64,000 nucleotides of DNA from Kribbella pittospori (GTDB lineage: Bacteria > Actinomycetota > Actinomycetes > Propionibacteriales > Kribbellaceae), in contig NZ_SJKB01000007.1 of assembly GCF_004331465.1 (NCBI RefSeq), forward strand, positions 310,001 to 374,000. Direction: 5' to 3'. Under the pieces are notes generated by a model, which saw only the letters and a program-made list of their open reading frames with translations, searched no databases and was not told the origin of the DNA. The translations under genes and the position numbers were made by a program. This document shows, piece after piece, positions 1 to 8,532 of the stretch (positions are counted from its first letter, which is position 1; each line of letters opens with the position of its first letter).

Positions 1-96
1 GAGGAGAAGGCGGTCGCGTTCGCCTCGCTGAGGCACCGGTACGGCGATCCGGAACTGGAGTCCCTCAGCGCTGCCACCGGCTACGCGGTGATCTGA
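1..96 (+). CDS. C-terminal end of an unidentified protein (partial)
   Basis: An open frame enters from the left edge and ends at a TGA at 94-96, giving 31 residues that end in ATGYAVI. Codon use matches the neighbouring genes, so it is very likely the tail of a real gene. There is too little sequence to assign a family. Confidence 0.6.
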   Translation, partial: EEKAVAFASLRHRYGDPELESLSAATGYAVI

Positions 97-205
97 CGTA
101 CATCAGGACAGGAGGTGTGGCTCTTGTCGGCGCCTGGTCACGCTGGGAAGCCTCCCGGCGAGTCCGGCTTCGGGGAATACCTCCTGTTCTTGGGTACGCA
201 AGCTG

Positions 206-234
206 TTGCCAAGTGTGTGGTCTCGGGCTAAATT
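206..234 (+). promoter_or_regulatory. Sigma-A-type promoter of the ABC transporter operon, leaderless
   Basis: A -35 box TTGCCA (206-211), a 17-bp spacer and a -10 box TAAATT (229-234) are followed by 6 nt and then the ATG at 241. Transcription should start at or next to the start codon. Confidence 0.6.
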
Positions 235-240
235 CATCAC

Positions 241-963
241 ATGATGAAAAACGCGGTGAGTTGCCGGGACGTCGTGGTGGTGCGCGGCGACCGGGAGGTC
301 CTGCACGGGGTCGGGTTCGACCTGCGGACCGGGACGGTGACCGGGCTGCTCGGTCCCTCCGGCTGCGGCAAGACGACGCTGATCCGCGCGATCGTCGGTC
401 TCCAGGCCAAGGTCACCGGCGACGTCTCCGTCCTCGGACTGCCCGCCGGTGCGCCCAAGCTGCGCGGCCGGATCGGGTACGTCACCCAGGAGCCCAGTGT
501 GTATGGGGATCTGAGCGTGACAGAGAACCTGCGCTTCTTCGCCGCGGTGCTGGGGGTGCCGGCCGACGACGTGGGCCGGGTGATCGACGCGGTCGATCTG
601 CGGTCGCATGCCGACGTACGCGTGGATCGTCTGTCCGGTGGGCAGCGGTCGCGGGCGTCGCTTGCTGCCGCGCTCCTCGGCGACCCGGAACTTCTCGTCC
701 TCGACGAACCGACCGTCGGCCTGGATCCCGTTCTCCGGCGGGATCTCTGGGACCTCTTCCATCGGCTGGCCGACGCTGGCGCGACCCTTCTCGTCTCGAG
801 TCACGTGATGGACGAGGCTTCGCGCTGCGATCGCCTGCTGTTGATGCGCGACGGCGAGCTGCTCGCCGACGACACCCCGCAGGCCCTGCTCGAATCGGTC
901 GGGACCGACGATATCGAGCAGGCGTTCCTCACCCTGATCGAACAGAAGGCAGGTGCGCGATGA
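241..963 (+). CDS. ABC transporter ATP-binding protein
   Basis: This 240-residue ATPase is the nucleotide-binding half of a probable two-gene ABC-2-type exporter. It has a Walker A motif GPSGCGKTT at residues 38-46, the signature LSGGQ near 137, Walker B LLVLDEPT near 155 and a switch histidine in SSHVMDE. Its length is typical of drug or multidrug export ATPases of the CcmA/NodI type. The ATG at 241 lies 6 nt after a TAAATT -10 box, so it is probably translated from a leaderless message. Its stop overlaps the next start (ATGA), which indicates translational coupling to the permease. The substrate cannot be inferred. Confidence 0.93.
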   Translation: MMKNAVSCRDVVVVRGDREVLHGVGFDLRTGTVTGLLGPSGCGKTTLIRAIVGLQAKVTGDVSVLGLPAGAPKLRGRIGYVTQEPSVYGDLSVTENLRFFAAVLGVPADDVGRVIDAVDLRSHADVRVDRLSGGQRSRASLAAALLGDPELLVLDEPTVGLDPVLRRDLWDLFHRLADAGATLLVSSHVMDEASRCDRLLLMRDGELLADDTPQALLESVGTDDIEQAFLTLIEQKAGAR

Positions 964-1697
964 CGCCCCGGGTCACCTTCGCCGTCGCCGCTCGGGTCCT
1001 CGCCCAGTTGCGCCGCGACCACCGCACCGTCGCGATGCTGATCGTGCTCCCCACGTTGCTGGTCAGCCTGATGTGGTGGATGTTCCACGACTCACCCGGC
1101 ACCTTCGACCGGTTCGGTGGGCCGCTGCTGGCCGTGTTCCCGGCGATCATCATGTTCATCGTGACCTCGGTGGCGACGCTGCGGGAGCGCTCCACCGGCA
1201 CGCTGTCGCGGCTGTTCACGATGCCGATGGCGAAGGTGGATTTCCTGCTGGGCTACGCGTTGGCGTTCGCCCTGATCGCTGTCGTCCAGGCTCTCGTGGT
1301 CGTGTCGATCGCGCTGTATGCCCTCGATCTGACCATCGAGGGAGCCGCCTGGCAGCTCGGTGTGGTCGCTGTACTTGACGGCGTTCTTGGTACGGCGCTT
1401 GGTCTCTTCGCGAGCGCGTTCGCGGCGACCGAATTCCAGGCGGTCCAGATGATGCCGGCCGTGATGATCCCGCAGATCCTGCTCTGCGGACTCCTCCTCC
1501 CGCGCGACCAGCTGCCAACCGTGCTCCACGCCGTCAGCGACCTACTGCCCCTCTCGTACGCCGTCGACGCCGTCACCGGAGTTGCCCAAGGCAACGGCTT
1601 CGGCGCGGGCGCAGGCAGCGACGCCCTGGTAGTCACCGCCTTCATCCTCGCCGCCCTAGCCCTAGGCGCCGCCACCCTAAAACGCCGCACAGCCTGA
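960..1697 (+). CDS. ABC-2-type transporter permease
   Basis: This 245-residue integral membrane protein is the partner of the upstream ATPase, starting inside its stop codon. About six hydrophobic segments are visible: near residues 22-40, 58-76, 100-125, 135-160, 168-190 and 220-240. The segment ERSTGTLSRLFTMPM between the second and third is characteristic of ABC-2 permeases such as those of daunorubicin- or NodJ-type exporters. It likely forms a homodimeric channel with two copies of the ATPase. The substrate is unknown. Confidence 0.9.
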   Translation: MTPRVTFAVAARVLAQLRRDHRTVAMLIVLPTLLVSLMWWMFHDSPGTFDRFGGPLLAVFPAIIMFIVTSVATLRERSTGTLSRLFTMPMAKVDFLLGYALAFALIAVVQALVVVSIALYALDLTIEGAAWQLGVVAVLDGVLGTALGLFASAFAATEFQAVQMMPAVMIPQILLCGLLLPRDQLPTVLHAVSDLLPLSYAVDAVTGVAQGNGFGAGAGSDALVVTAFILAALALGAATLKRRTA

Positions 1698-1772
1698 GGT
1701 TTCCCACCCCTCCGCAGTTGAAAGTCCTACAGAGGTATAGACCGATAACTCGTCCGCTTGGTTGATAACAAC

Positions 1773-2009
1773 TCAGGACGACTGCGCAGGCACCGTCCGC
1801 ACCTCACTCACGTACCTGCCCCGGAAGACGATCTGCGTGTGGTGCCCGGCCGGAGTGTTGAAGTACACCCAGTGGTCGTCGTTCCCGTGTCGCCCGATCA
1901 CCCGCACGCTCGAGTAGCCGCGGAGGTACTGCTTCGCCGACATCCGCGCATCCGGCTTCCCCAGCAACCGCTTGACCTGCCGCTTACTCATCCCGTTCGT
2001 GATCGTCAC
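1773..2009 (-). CDS. Small hypothetical protein with a BamE/SmpA-like motif
   Basis: A 78-residue protein read from a GTG at 2009; an in-frame TGA lies two codons upstream, so no earlier start exists. The N-terminal segment GMSKRQVKRLLGKPD resembles the 'G(M/T)...V...LLG.P' signature of the BamE/SmpA fold, followed by a predicted beta-rich WVYFNTP...IVFRGRYVSEV half. It has no signal peptide or lipobox, so it is not a conventional outer-membrane lipoprotein. An alternative start is the ATG of MSKRQ seven residues in. Function is unknown. Confidence 0.6.
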   Translation of the reverse strand: MTITNGMSKRQVKRLLGKPDARMSAKQYLRGYSSVRVIGRHGNDDHWVYFNTPAGHHTQIVFRGRYVSEVRTVPAQSS

Positions 2010-2062
2010 CCGTCAACGCTATGAGGCCGCCACCCCCGCCCACCCCGGATGGCAGCTACCGG

Positions 2063-3097
2063 TCAACCGGCCAGGTGGGAGACGTTGTGCCAGGCGGGGT
2101 CTTCGGTGACCTCGACGGAGACCGGTCCGTGCGGCCAGCCGGTGGTGGCGGCTTTGAGTTGGGCGCCGGCCGGTGTCGTGCCGTCGGCGTAGTAGTGGAG
2201 GGTCCGAGTGCCGGCCGAGGTCTCGTGGGCGAGCAGATTGCCGGAGCCGCCGAGACGATCGGTCAGGTGGTCCTCAAACCGGCGCAGTTCATCGAGCATC
2301 TCGGACTCCGGTAGCCCGTCGTCGCGCACCACGGGGTATTGGATCGAGACCGCGACGTGGGTGTCGAGGTGCGGCCGCCGGATGGACCGCAACGGGTACT
2401 CCGCCGTCGCGATCAACCGATGCCCGTCCCGCGTCCCCTCGAGCATCTTCCACGCCGGACTCCCGTCCTCCAGCGTGTGATCAGCCGCGAACGCAGCAAC
2501 CGCAGGCAGCAACGCCTCGATCGGCACGGCATCGGCCGGCGCCTCGGCCAGCGTGTCGATCGCCCCGACCCACGTCTCCACCATCTCCTCGCCCAGCACG
2601 AGATCGAGCATCAGGAACGTCACCCGCCGCTGCACATCCACCGGCAGTTCCGGGAATGCAGGATGATGTACGCCGACGTGGATCGCCGACGAATCCGGCT
2701 CCATCGACACCACGGCCTCATCGATCGGGATGGGCGGCAACCCGTCGAACCGGATCGTGAACGCGGGCCCCGGTCGCCGCAGATCGGCGTACTCCCAGGT
2801 CCGGTCCGACGGCGGAGCGGCCCGAAGCCAGCGTCGCGCGACAGCACGCCGGCTCGGGTTCCCGGCCGCGGTGACGATCAGTACGTGCTGGGCGTGCAGT
2901 CCAGGACCGAGCTCCCACTCCAGATCCGGGTCGATCCGCGCGATCAGATCGGTCAGTACGTCGCTCAGATCCGCCGGCACCTGACGTGCGATCGCATCGG
3001 CCACCTGCGCCGCGCCGGATTCGCTCCACCAGGACCAGAACGCGCCGATCGGGTCGGCCTCCACGGCAGTCCGCTTGCGACGCTTGAAGATGGGCAT
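2063..3097 (-). CDS. DUF695-like hypothetical protein
   Basis: A 344-residue, probably cytoplasmic protein without signal peptide or membrane segments. The C-terminal 100 residues (around HVAVSIQYPVVRDDG and ELRRFEDHLTDRL) resemble the DUF695 family; the rest (a WxWW segment near residue 22, a long acidic middle) has no signature I recognise. The ATG at 3097 has an upstream GAGAGG at suitable spacing. It is a single gene, facing away from the proline dehydrogenase gene. The DUF695 assignment is from memory of the family pattern and is moderately certain. Confidence 0.75.
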   Translation of the reverse strand: MPIFKRRKRTAVEADPIGAFWSWWSESGAAQVADAIARQVPADLSDVLTDLIARIDPDLEWELGPGLHAQHVLIVTAAGNPSRRAVARRWLRAAPPSDRTWEYADLRRPGPAFTIRFDGLPPIPIDEAVVSMEPDSSAIHVGVHHPAFPELPVDVQRRVTFLMLDLVLGEEMVETWVGAIDTLAEAPADAVPIEALLPAVAAFAADHTLEDGSPAWKMLEGTRDGHRLIATAEYPLRSIRRPHLDTHVAVSIQYPVVRDDGLPESEMLDELRRFEDHLTDRLGGSGNLLAHETSAGTRTLHYYADGTTPAGAQLKAATTGWPHGPVSVEVTEDPAWHNVSHLAG

Positions 3098-3314
3098 GGA
3101 CGCATCCTCTCCCGGTCATGGGTGCGTCCGGCCGGTGGTTCCCGGGACGGCGACGTACCGTCACCGACCTGGCGTCAACAGTAACCGGCGACCGAACCAG
3201 TGACCTCGGTGGTGTGGTGCCTGCCACACGATTCGCGAGGCTCAGGTTCAGGCGCGTAGCCTGCTGACACCACTGGCAGATGGGGCCGGGTGGGTCGATG
3301 AGGAGGAACACGTA

Positions 3315-4244
3315 GTGCTTCGGCGAGTCCTGCTGGGCATGTCCCGCAGCCCCCAGATCAAGAAGGCGGTTTCGTCGCTCCCGGTGTCCAGTGGCATCGT
3401 CGCGCGCTTCGTCGCCGGTGAGACCGCGCCGGAGGCCGTGCTGGCCACCGAGAAGCTGGTCAGCAACGGCCTGAACGTCACCCTCGACCACCTCGGCGAG
3501 GACGTCACCGACCTGGCCGCAGCGACGGCGACCGCGGACGCGTACCTCGAGCTGCTCCGCAAACTGGCCGAAGCCGGCCTGACCAAGAACGCCGAGGTCT
3601 CGGTCAAGCTGTCCGCAGTCGGCCAGGCGCTGCCCGGCGACGGCGAGAAGATCGCGCTGGAGAACGCGCGGACGATCTGCCTCGCGGCCCGCAACGCCGG
3701 TACGACGGTCACCCTCGACATGGAGGACCACACCACCACCGACTCCACGCTGAGCATCCTGCGCGAACTGCGCCAGGACTTCCCGGAGACCGGTGCGGTG
3801 CTCCAGGCGTACCTTCGCCGGACCGAGGGCGACTGCCGCGACCTGGCCCACGCCGGCTCCCGCGTCCGGCTGTGCAAGGGTGCCTACAAGGAGCCCGAGT
3901 CAGTGGCGTACCAGGACAAGCGCGGTGTGGACAAGGCGTACGTCCGGGCCATGAAGGTCCTGATGAACGGCGCCGGCTATCCGATGATCGCGTCGCACGA
4001 CCCGCGGCTGATCGCGATCGCCGGCTCGCTCGCCGACCGCGCCAACCGGCAGCCGGGCAGCTACGAGTACCAGATGCTCTTCGGCATCCGCCCCGAGGAG
4101 CAGCTCCGCCTGTCCGGCCTCGGCCACACGATGCGCATCTACATCCCGTACGGCGAGGACTGGTACGGCTACCTGGTCCGCCGCCTGGCCGAGCGCCCCG
4201 CCAACCTCCAGTTCTTCGCCCGCTCCCTGATCAGCAAGAAGTAA
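3315..4244 (+). CDS. Proline dehydrogenase (monofunctional)
   Basis: FAD-dependent oxidation of L-proline to delta-1-pyrroline-5-carboxylate, the first step of proline catabolism. The 309-residue length matches monofunctional actinobacterial and Deinococcus-type enzymes rather than bifunctional PutA. PRODH barrel landmarks are visible: NGLNVTLDHLGE near 45, RLCKGAYKEP near 185, IASHDPRLI near 226, YEYQMLFGIRPEEQ near 254 and YIPYGEDWYGYL near 280. The GTG start is chosen because a GAGGAGG Shine-Dalgarno sits 8 nt upstream. The P5C dehydrogenase partner is not in the window. The next gene is proC, which encodes the reverse biosynthetic step. Confidence 0.93.
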   Translation: MLRRVLLGMSRSPQIKKAVSSLPVSSGIVARFVAGETAPEAVLATEKLVSNGLNVTLDHLGEDVTDLAAATATADAYLELLRKLAEAGLTKNAEVSVKLSAVGQALPGDGEKIALENARTICLAARNAGTTVTLDMEDHTTTDSTLSILRELRQDFPETGAVLQAYLRRTEGDCRDLAHAGSRVRLCKGAYKEPESVAYQDKRGVDKAYVRAMKVLMNGAGYPMIASHDPRLIAIAGSLADRANRQPGSYEYQMLFGIRPEEQLRLSGLGHTMRIYIPYGEDWYGYLVRRLAERPANLQFFARSLISKK

Positions 4245-4298
4245 CCGCCTGCTGGGCGCTCGGGTCCGCGGGCAGCCCGGATCAGTAGTGTGTTGGCC

Positions 4299-5102
4299 AT
4301 GACTAGTCAGGTGGCCATTCTCGGGGCCGGTGTGATGGGGGAGACGTTGCTGTCCGGGCTGATTCGAGCCGGGCGGCGACCGCAGGAGCTCCTCATCACC
4401 GAGCGCCGGGAGGAGCGAGCCGCCGAGCTGCGGGAGCGGTACGGCGTCGACGTCGTGACCAATGTGGACGCGGCGGCCAAGGCGGACACGCTGGTGCTGG
4501 TGGTGAAGCCGCAGGACATGCCGGATCTGCTCGCCGAGATCGCCCCGGCCGTCCGGTCGTCGCAGACCGTGGTCTCGCTGGCCGCCGGCATCACCACCGG
4601 GTTCATCGAGTCGCGGCTGCCTGAGGGCGTGGCCGTCGTACGCGTCATGCCGAACACGCCGGCGCTGGTCGACGAGGGTATGGCGGCGATCTCTCGCGGT
4701 GCGCACTGCGATGAGAGCCACCTGGAGTTGGCGGAGGGCCTGTTGGCCGCGACGGGACGGGTGATCCGGGTGCCGGAGAAGCAGCAGGACGCAGTGACGG
4801 CGATCTCCGGGTCCGGACCGGCGTACCTGTTCTTTGTTGTCGAGGCGATGATCGAGGCCGGCGTCCACATGGGTCTGCCGCGGGGGACCGCTACGGAGCT
4901 CGTCGTACAGACCGTTGTGGGCTCGGCGAAGTTGCTGCGGGAGACGGGGGAGCACCCGACCGTGCTGCGCGAGCGGGTGACGTCTCCGGGAGGTACGACG
5001 GCCGCCGCCGTACGCGAACTGGAGGATCACAAGGTCCGCGCCGCGTTCCTGTCCGCGATCGAGGCCGCGCGTAACCGTTCGCGCGCGTTGGCCGCCGAAT
5101 AA
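4299..5102 (+). CDS. proC: Pyrroline-5-carboxylate reductase
   Basis: Final step of proline synthesis: NAD(P)H-dependent reduction of P5C to proline. The 267-residue protein opens with a Rossmann motif ILGAGVMGETLL, and has VVKPQDM, the core segment AISGSGPAYLFF and the family signature VTSPGGTTAAAV near the end. I choose the ATG at 4299 rather than the in-frame GTG at 4290 because a -10 box TAGTGT (4286-4291) lies 7 nt upstream, giving a leaderless start. In mycobacteria proC likewise heads the conserved block that leads to the hem genes. Confidence 0.95.
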   Translation: MTSQVAILGAGVMGETLLSGLIRAGRRPQELLITERREERAAELRERYGVDVVTNVDAAAKADTLVLVVKPQDMPDLLAEIAPAVRSSQTVVSLAAGITTGFIESRLPEGVAVVRVMPNTPALVDEGMAAISRGAHCDESHLELAEGLLAATGRVIRVPEKQQDAVTAISGSGPAYLFFVVEAMIEAGVHMGLPRGTATELVVQTVVGSAKLLRETGEHPTVLRERVTSPGGTTAAAVRELEDHKVRAAFLSAIEAARNRSRALAAE

Positions 5103-5183
5103 CACCTCTGCTACCGGTGGCGTTATTGTTGGCGCCGCAGTTTCCTGCCGTGTTCAAGGGATGAGTCGACTATGGTCCCGCCC

Positions 5184-5762
5184 ATGAGTAATCGTTCGGA
5201 GCAGGAGAGCCCCGAACAGGTGAGCCCTGCCCCCGTGCGCGCGGCTCAGGTCCCGGACCTGCCGTGGCGGGTGCCGTTGGATCCGGCGCCGTGGTGGGCG
5301 TGGGCGCTGTTCGTCGCGCCGTTCATCGTCGTACCCGCGCTGAACTCCTGGCTGTGGATGGGCGCCCGCGACATGCTCGCGGTCGGACTGCTCACGATCA
5401 TCGGGGCGTCGGTCGTGCGCGTCGCCGGCGGCGTCGTCCTCTACCGCGTCGAGCTCACCGCGACCGCCCTGCGCGCCCGCACCAGCATGCTGGTCCGCAG
5501 TCTCGCCTGGCAGGACGTCGACACGATCGAGGTCGGCGACGACAACGTCGTACTCACCCGCGGCCAGGACGAGAACGAGATCAACGGCATCCCCCGCGAC
5601 CGCACCGCCGAGGTAGGCGCCGTCATGGAAGCCATCCATCACGAGGCCGCCAACACCCCCACCCACCACCACCGCCCCCGCCCCGGCATAGGCACCCTCC
5701 TCGTCCTCACCTACCTGATCCTGTCCATCGGAGCCTTCCTCCTCCGCTGGCACCTCGTCTGA
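5184..5762 (+). CDS. Membrane protein with PH-like domain
   Basis: A 192-residue membrane protein. A proline-rich cytoplasmic N-terminus is followed by two transmembrane segments (near 36-55 and 60-85), a short cytoplasmic beta-rich segment resembling bacterial PH domains (VLYRVELTATALRARTS...SLAWQDVDTIEV), and a last transmembrane helix near the C-terminus (IGTLLVLTYLILSIGAFLL). The ATG at 5184 is preceded at exactly 7 nt by TATGGT, a leaderless start, so the in-frame ATG at 5172 is disfavoured. Function unknown. Confidence 0.75.
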   Translation: MSNRSEQESPEQVSPAPVRAAQVPDLPWRVPLDPAPWWAWALFVAPFIVVPALNSWLWMGARDMLAVGLLTIIGASVVRVAGGVVLYRVELTATALRARTSMLVRSLAWQDVDTIEVGDDNVVLTRGQDENEINGIPRDRTAEVGAVMEAIHHEAANTPTHHHRPRPGIGTLLVLTYLILSIGAFLLRWHLV

Positions 5763-6008
5763 CCCAAGCGCGAACAGTTGCCGTAGGCACGTACTCCCCC
5801 CGAAGCCCACGGTCGCCTCGCCCTGGCCACGTGCCGGCCTGTGGTGTACAGCCCAACAGGTAGTGCACCCGCGATACACCGTCCACAGCACGCCAAGCAC
5901 GCTCACCCGCACTACCAACCCCCCAACACCTCCTGTCGAGCTGCACGCCTGCGGCGGCAACCGGGAGTCCGGGCCGGGCGGCGGACTCGGTGTCAACGGG
6001 GTTTGGGG

Positions 6009-6443
6009 CTAGTGCTTTCCCCAGGGGCCTTCGCCGGCTACTTGTTCGACGGTGATTCGGGCTATGACGCCGGTGTGCCAGATGCCTTGGCCGAAGGGGA
6101 ATTCGGGGAGGTTGAGGTAGCGCTGGGAGAGGCGGTCCATCAGGGCCTTGTAGTCGGCGGGGATGTCCGGGCCTTCGAGTTTGGCGGTGCCGCGGATGGT
6201 CAGGTACTGCGTGATGCCGCGGGAGCTCACCTGGTCGTCCTGGACGAGCAGGGTGACGCGGGGGTCGCGGCGGAGGTTGCGGGTCTTGCGGTGGGGGTGC
6301 TGGATGCCGATCAGGATGTCGTCGCCGTCGCGCTCGGCCCAGACCAGCGACGCCTGGGGCGATCCATCCGGGTCGAGGGTGATGACAGTGACGTCCTTGG
6401 GCTCGGCGAAGAGCCGGTGTGCGCTTTCGGGAAGACCGTTCAT
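6009..6443 (-). CDS. PPOX-class F420-dependent oxidoreductase
   Basis: A 144-residue split-barrel flavin/deazaflavin-binding protein of the pyridoxamine-5'-phosphate-oxidase superfamily. Visible features are VTVITLDPDGSPQASLVWAE, the basic HPHRKTRNLRRDPRVTLLV segment that contacts cofactor phosphate in F420-binding members, and a C-terminal WHTGVIARITVEQVAGEGPW. In actinobacteria such proteins usually use F420 to reduce diverse substrates; the substrate here is unknown. The ATG at 6443 follows a -10 box TAGCGT by 7 nt. It diverges from the HxlR regulator across only 50 bp. Confidence 0.85.
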   Translation of the reverse strand: MNGLPESAHRLFAEPKDVTVITLDPDGSPQASLVWAERDGDDILIGIQHPHRKTRNLRRDPRVTLLVQDDQVSSRGITQYLTIRGTAKLEGPDIPADYKALMDRLSQRYLNLPEFPFGQGIWHTGVIARITVEQVAGEGPWGKH

Positions 6444-6493
6444 GGACAAGACGCTAGGCGCCGCCGTGGGAACCTCTGGGTACCCTGACGCCC
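6444..6493. promoter_or_regulatory. Back-to-back leaderless promoters between PPOX and HxlR genes
   Basis: Within 50 bp there is a minus-strand -10 box TAGCGT ending 7 nt before the PPOX ATG and a plus-strand -10 box TACCCT (6481-6486) ending 7 nt before the HxlR GTG. Both promoters must overlap, so HxlR binding here would regulate both genes at once. Confidence 0.55.
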
Positions 6494-6850
6494 GTGGACG
6501 GTTTGGATCCGGGGAACGTGTTTCTCGCCGACTGCCCGGCCCGTCTCGCGGTCGAGGTGATCGCGGACAAGTGGGCCGTGGTGGTCCTGTGGGGCCTGAA
6601 CGACGGCCCGCGACGGCACACGGAGTTGATCACGCTGATCGGCGGCATCTCCAAGAAGGTGCTGACCCAGACGCTGCGCCGGCTGCAGACGAACGGCCTG
6701 GTCACCCGCGAGAACTTCGGCGGCGTCCCACCCCGCGTGGAGTACGAGCTGACCCCACTCGGCCGCACCCTGATGGGCCCGATCCGCATGCTCACCCTCT
6801 GGGCCGAGGAGAACGGCGAAGCAGTCCTGGACGCCCAAGAGCGAACATAG
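6494..6850 (+). CDS. HxlR-family winged-helix transcriptional regulator
   Basis: A 118-residue HxlR/DUF24 regulator. The N-terminal cysteine in FLADCPARLAVEVIADKW is in the position of the redox/aldehyde-sensing Cys of HypR/YodB-type members, followed by the winged helix (RHTELITLIGGISKKVLTQTLRRL and NGLVTRENF...PPRVEYELTPLG). The GTG start is supported by TACCCT 7 nt upstream. It is divergent to the PPOX gene and 24 nt upstream of an LLM oxidoreductase; it probably controls both, perhaps in response to electrophiles. Confidence 0.9.
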   Translation: MDGLDPGNVFLADCPARLAVEVIADKWAVVVLWGLNDGPRRHTELITLIGGISKKVLTQTLRRLQTNGLVTRENFGGVPPRVEYELTPLGRTLMGPIRMLTLWAEENGEAVLDAQERT

Positions 6851-6874
6851 ACACCCACAAGAGAAACTAAGGAC

Positions 6875-7777
6875 ATGGATTTCTCTTTGTGGCCCGCGGC
6901 CAACCGGACCTGGCAGGACGTGCTCGACGGAGCGGAGTACGCCGAACGGACCGACTGGCACGGCGTCTGGATCGCCGACCATTTCATGCAGAACGGTGAC
7001 GACCTGTCCGTCCCGGTGAACGAGTGTCTGGCCCTCATCGCCGGTATCGCCGCCCGCACCGAGCGAGTGCGCGTCGGCTCGATGGTGCTCGGCAACACCT
7101 ACCGCCATCCCGCCGTCGTCGCGAACCAGGCGGCGACCATCGACCAGATGAGCAGCGGCCGGTTCGTGCTCGGGATCGGGGCCGGCTGGCAGGTGAACGA
7201 GCACGAGGTCTACGGGATCGAACTGCCGCCGGTGCGCGAGCGGCTGGCCCGGTTCGAGGAGGCCTGCCAGGTGATCAAGGGCCTGCTCACCCAGGACCGC
7301 ACCACCTTCGACGGCACCTACTACCAGCTCGCCGGCGCTCCCCTGGAGCCGAAGCCCGCCAGCCTGCCGATCATGATCGGCGCCGCCGGCGAGAAGGTTG
7401 CCCTCGGCATCGTTGCCCGGTACGCCGACGAGTGGAACCACTGGGGCAACCCGGAACTCGCCGCCCACAAGGGGAAAGTCTTCGCCGAGCACTGCGAGCG
7501 CATCGGCCGGGATCCCAAGTCGGTACGCCGTTCCGCCCAGACGATGCTGGAGATCGTCGTACCGGGGGACACCGAGGCGGCCGAGCGCAAGGAGCGGCTG
7601 GAGAGCCGCGGCGGGCACGTGATCATGGGTTCGGCCCAGGAGGTGCTCGACGTCGTGGCGCAGTACCCGGCGGCCGGGATCGACGAGGTCCTCGTCCCGG
7701 ACTCGATGCTCGGCACCGGCAACCGCCGCTTCGACGCCCTGGAACGCCTCCGCGAGGAAGTCTTCGCCAAGATCTGA
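6875..7777 (+). CDS. LLM-class F420-dependent oxidoreductase
   Basis: A 300-residue TIM-barrel enzyme of the luciferase-like monooxygenase superfamily. The opening MDFSLWPAANRTWQDVLDGA, GVWIADHFM, VLGIGAGWQVNEHEVYGIEL, PIMIGAAGEKVALGIVARYADEWNHWG and a conserved C-terminus are typical of F420-dependent members. It likely transfers hydride from F420H2 to, or from, an unknown organic substrate. It lies 24 nt downstream of the HxlR gene, suggesting a small regulon with the PPOX protein. It is convergent with the phosphodiesterase-like gene that follows. Confidence 0.9.
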   Translation: MDFSLWPAANRTWQDVLDGAEYAERTDWHGVWIADHFMQNGDDLSVPVNECLALIAGIAARTERVRVGSMVLGNTYRHPAVVANQAATIDQMSSGRFVLGIGAGWQVNEHEVYGIELPPVRERLARFEEACQVIKGLLTQDRTTFDGTYYQLAGAPLEPKPASLPIMIGAAGEKVALGIVARYADEWNHWGNPELAAHKGKVFAEHCERIGRDPKSVRRSAQTMLEIVVPGDTEAAERKERLESRGGHVIMGSAQEVLDVVAQYPAAGIDEVLVPDSMLGTGNRRFDALERLREEVFAKI

Positions 7778-7788
7778 ACAGCCAGGAT

Positions 7789-8532
7789 CTAGAGGGACAG
7801 CGCGGCCATGACCGGCCAGTGGTCGCTGGGCAGCCGTCCGCCCGGGCGGTAGTGGGAGACGGCTGCCTCGTCCACCGTCCACCCGGCGCCGACCAGGATG
7901 TGGTCGATCCGCTCGTTGTCCTCCGCGCCGCTGAAGTCGTGCCAGCTTCCACCGGCCGCGATCGGTACGGCGTACCGCAGGCCGGCCTCCGTCAGCACCT
8001 TCAACGCCGGCGAGTCCGGCGTCGCGTTCAGGTCGCCCATCACGATCCACGGCAGCGCACCGGTCGTCCAGCGGGCGATCAGCCGCGAGGACTGGAGTTG
8101 GGCGACCTTGCCGGCGTGGTCGTAGTGCGCGTTCGCGACGGCGATCGTCGTACCGTTGCGGTGCCGCAGCCAGACCAGCGTCGCGATCCGGGTCAGCTGC
8201 GCGTCCCAGCCAACGGATCCCGGCGTACCAGGGTCGTCGGACAGCCAGCGTGTCTCCTGTTTGTCCACCCGCCAGTCACCCGGCCGGACCATGACGGTGC
8301 AGTGCTCGCCCGCGTCCATCCCGTCGTCCCGGCCGACACCGACGATCTCGTACTTCGGGAAGCGCCAGCGCAGGTACTCGAGCTGGTCGGGCAGCACTTC
8401 CTGCAGCCCGACCACGTCCGCGTCGAGGTGTTCGATCGCCGCCACCGCCGCATCCCTCCGCACCGGCCAGGCGTTGTCGCCGTCCGGCGCGGAGGAGTTG
8501 CGGATGTTGAAGGTGGCGGCGCGAATCTTCAT
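7789..8532 (-). CDS. Endonuclease/exonuclease/phosphatase-family hydrolase
   Basis: A 247-residue EEP-fold metal-dependent hydrolase. The family blocks appear in order: RAATFNIRNSS (N/Asn metal site), VGLQEVLPDQLEYL (Glu metal ligand), ANAHYDHAG, WIVMGDLNATPD (catalytic Asp/Asn), RIDHILVGA and SDHWPVMA (catalytic His). It has no signal peptide, so it acts in the cytoplasm. It may be a nuclease or a phosphodiesterase. Its ATG overlaps the stop of trpS (ATGA), so it is co-translated with trpS and should fall under the same Trp attenuator. Confidence 0.88.
   Translation of the reverse strand: MKIRAATFNIRNSSAPDGDNAWPVRRDAAVAAIEHLDADVVGLQEVLPDQLEYLRWRFPKYEIVGVGRDDGMDAGEHCTVMVRPGDWRVDKQETRWLSDDPGTPGSVGWDAQLTRIATLVWLRHRNGTTIAVANAHYDHAGKVAQLQSSRLIARWTTGALPWIVMGDLNATPDSPALKVLTEAGLRYAVPIAAGGSWHDFSGAEDNERIDHILVGAGWTVDEAAVSHYRPGGRLPSDHWPVMAALSL

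Noticed and set aside
5763..6008. Possible small gene in the 246-bp gap before the PPOX gene
   Set aside because: Frames present have no Shine-Dalgarno or -10 at the right distance and show shadow-like composition.
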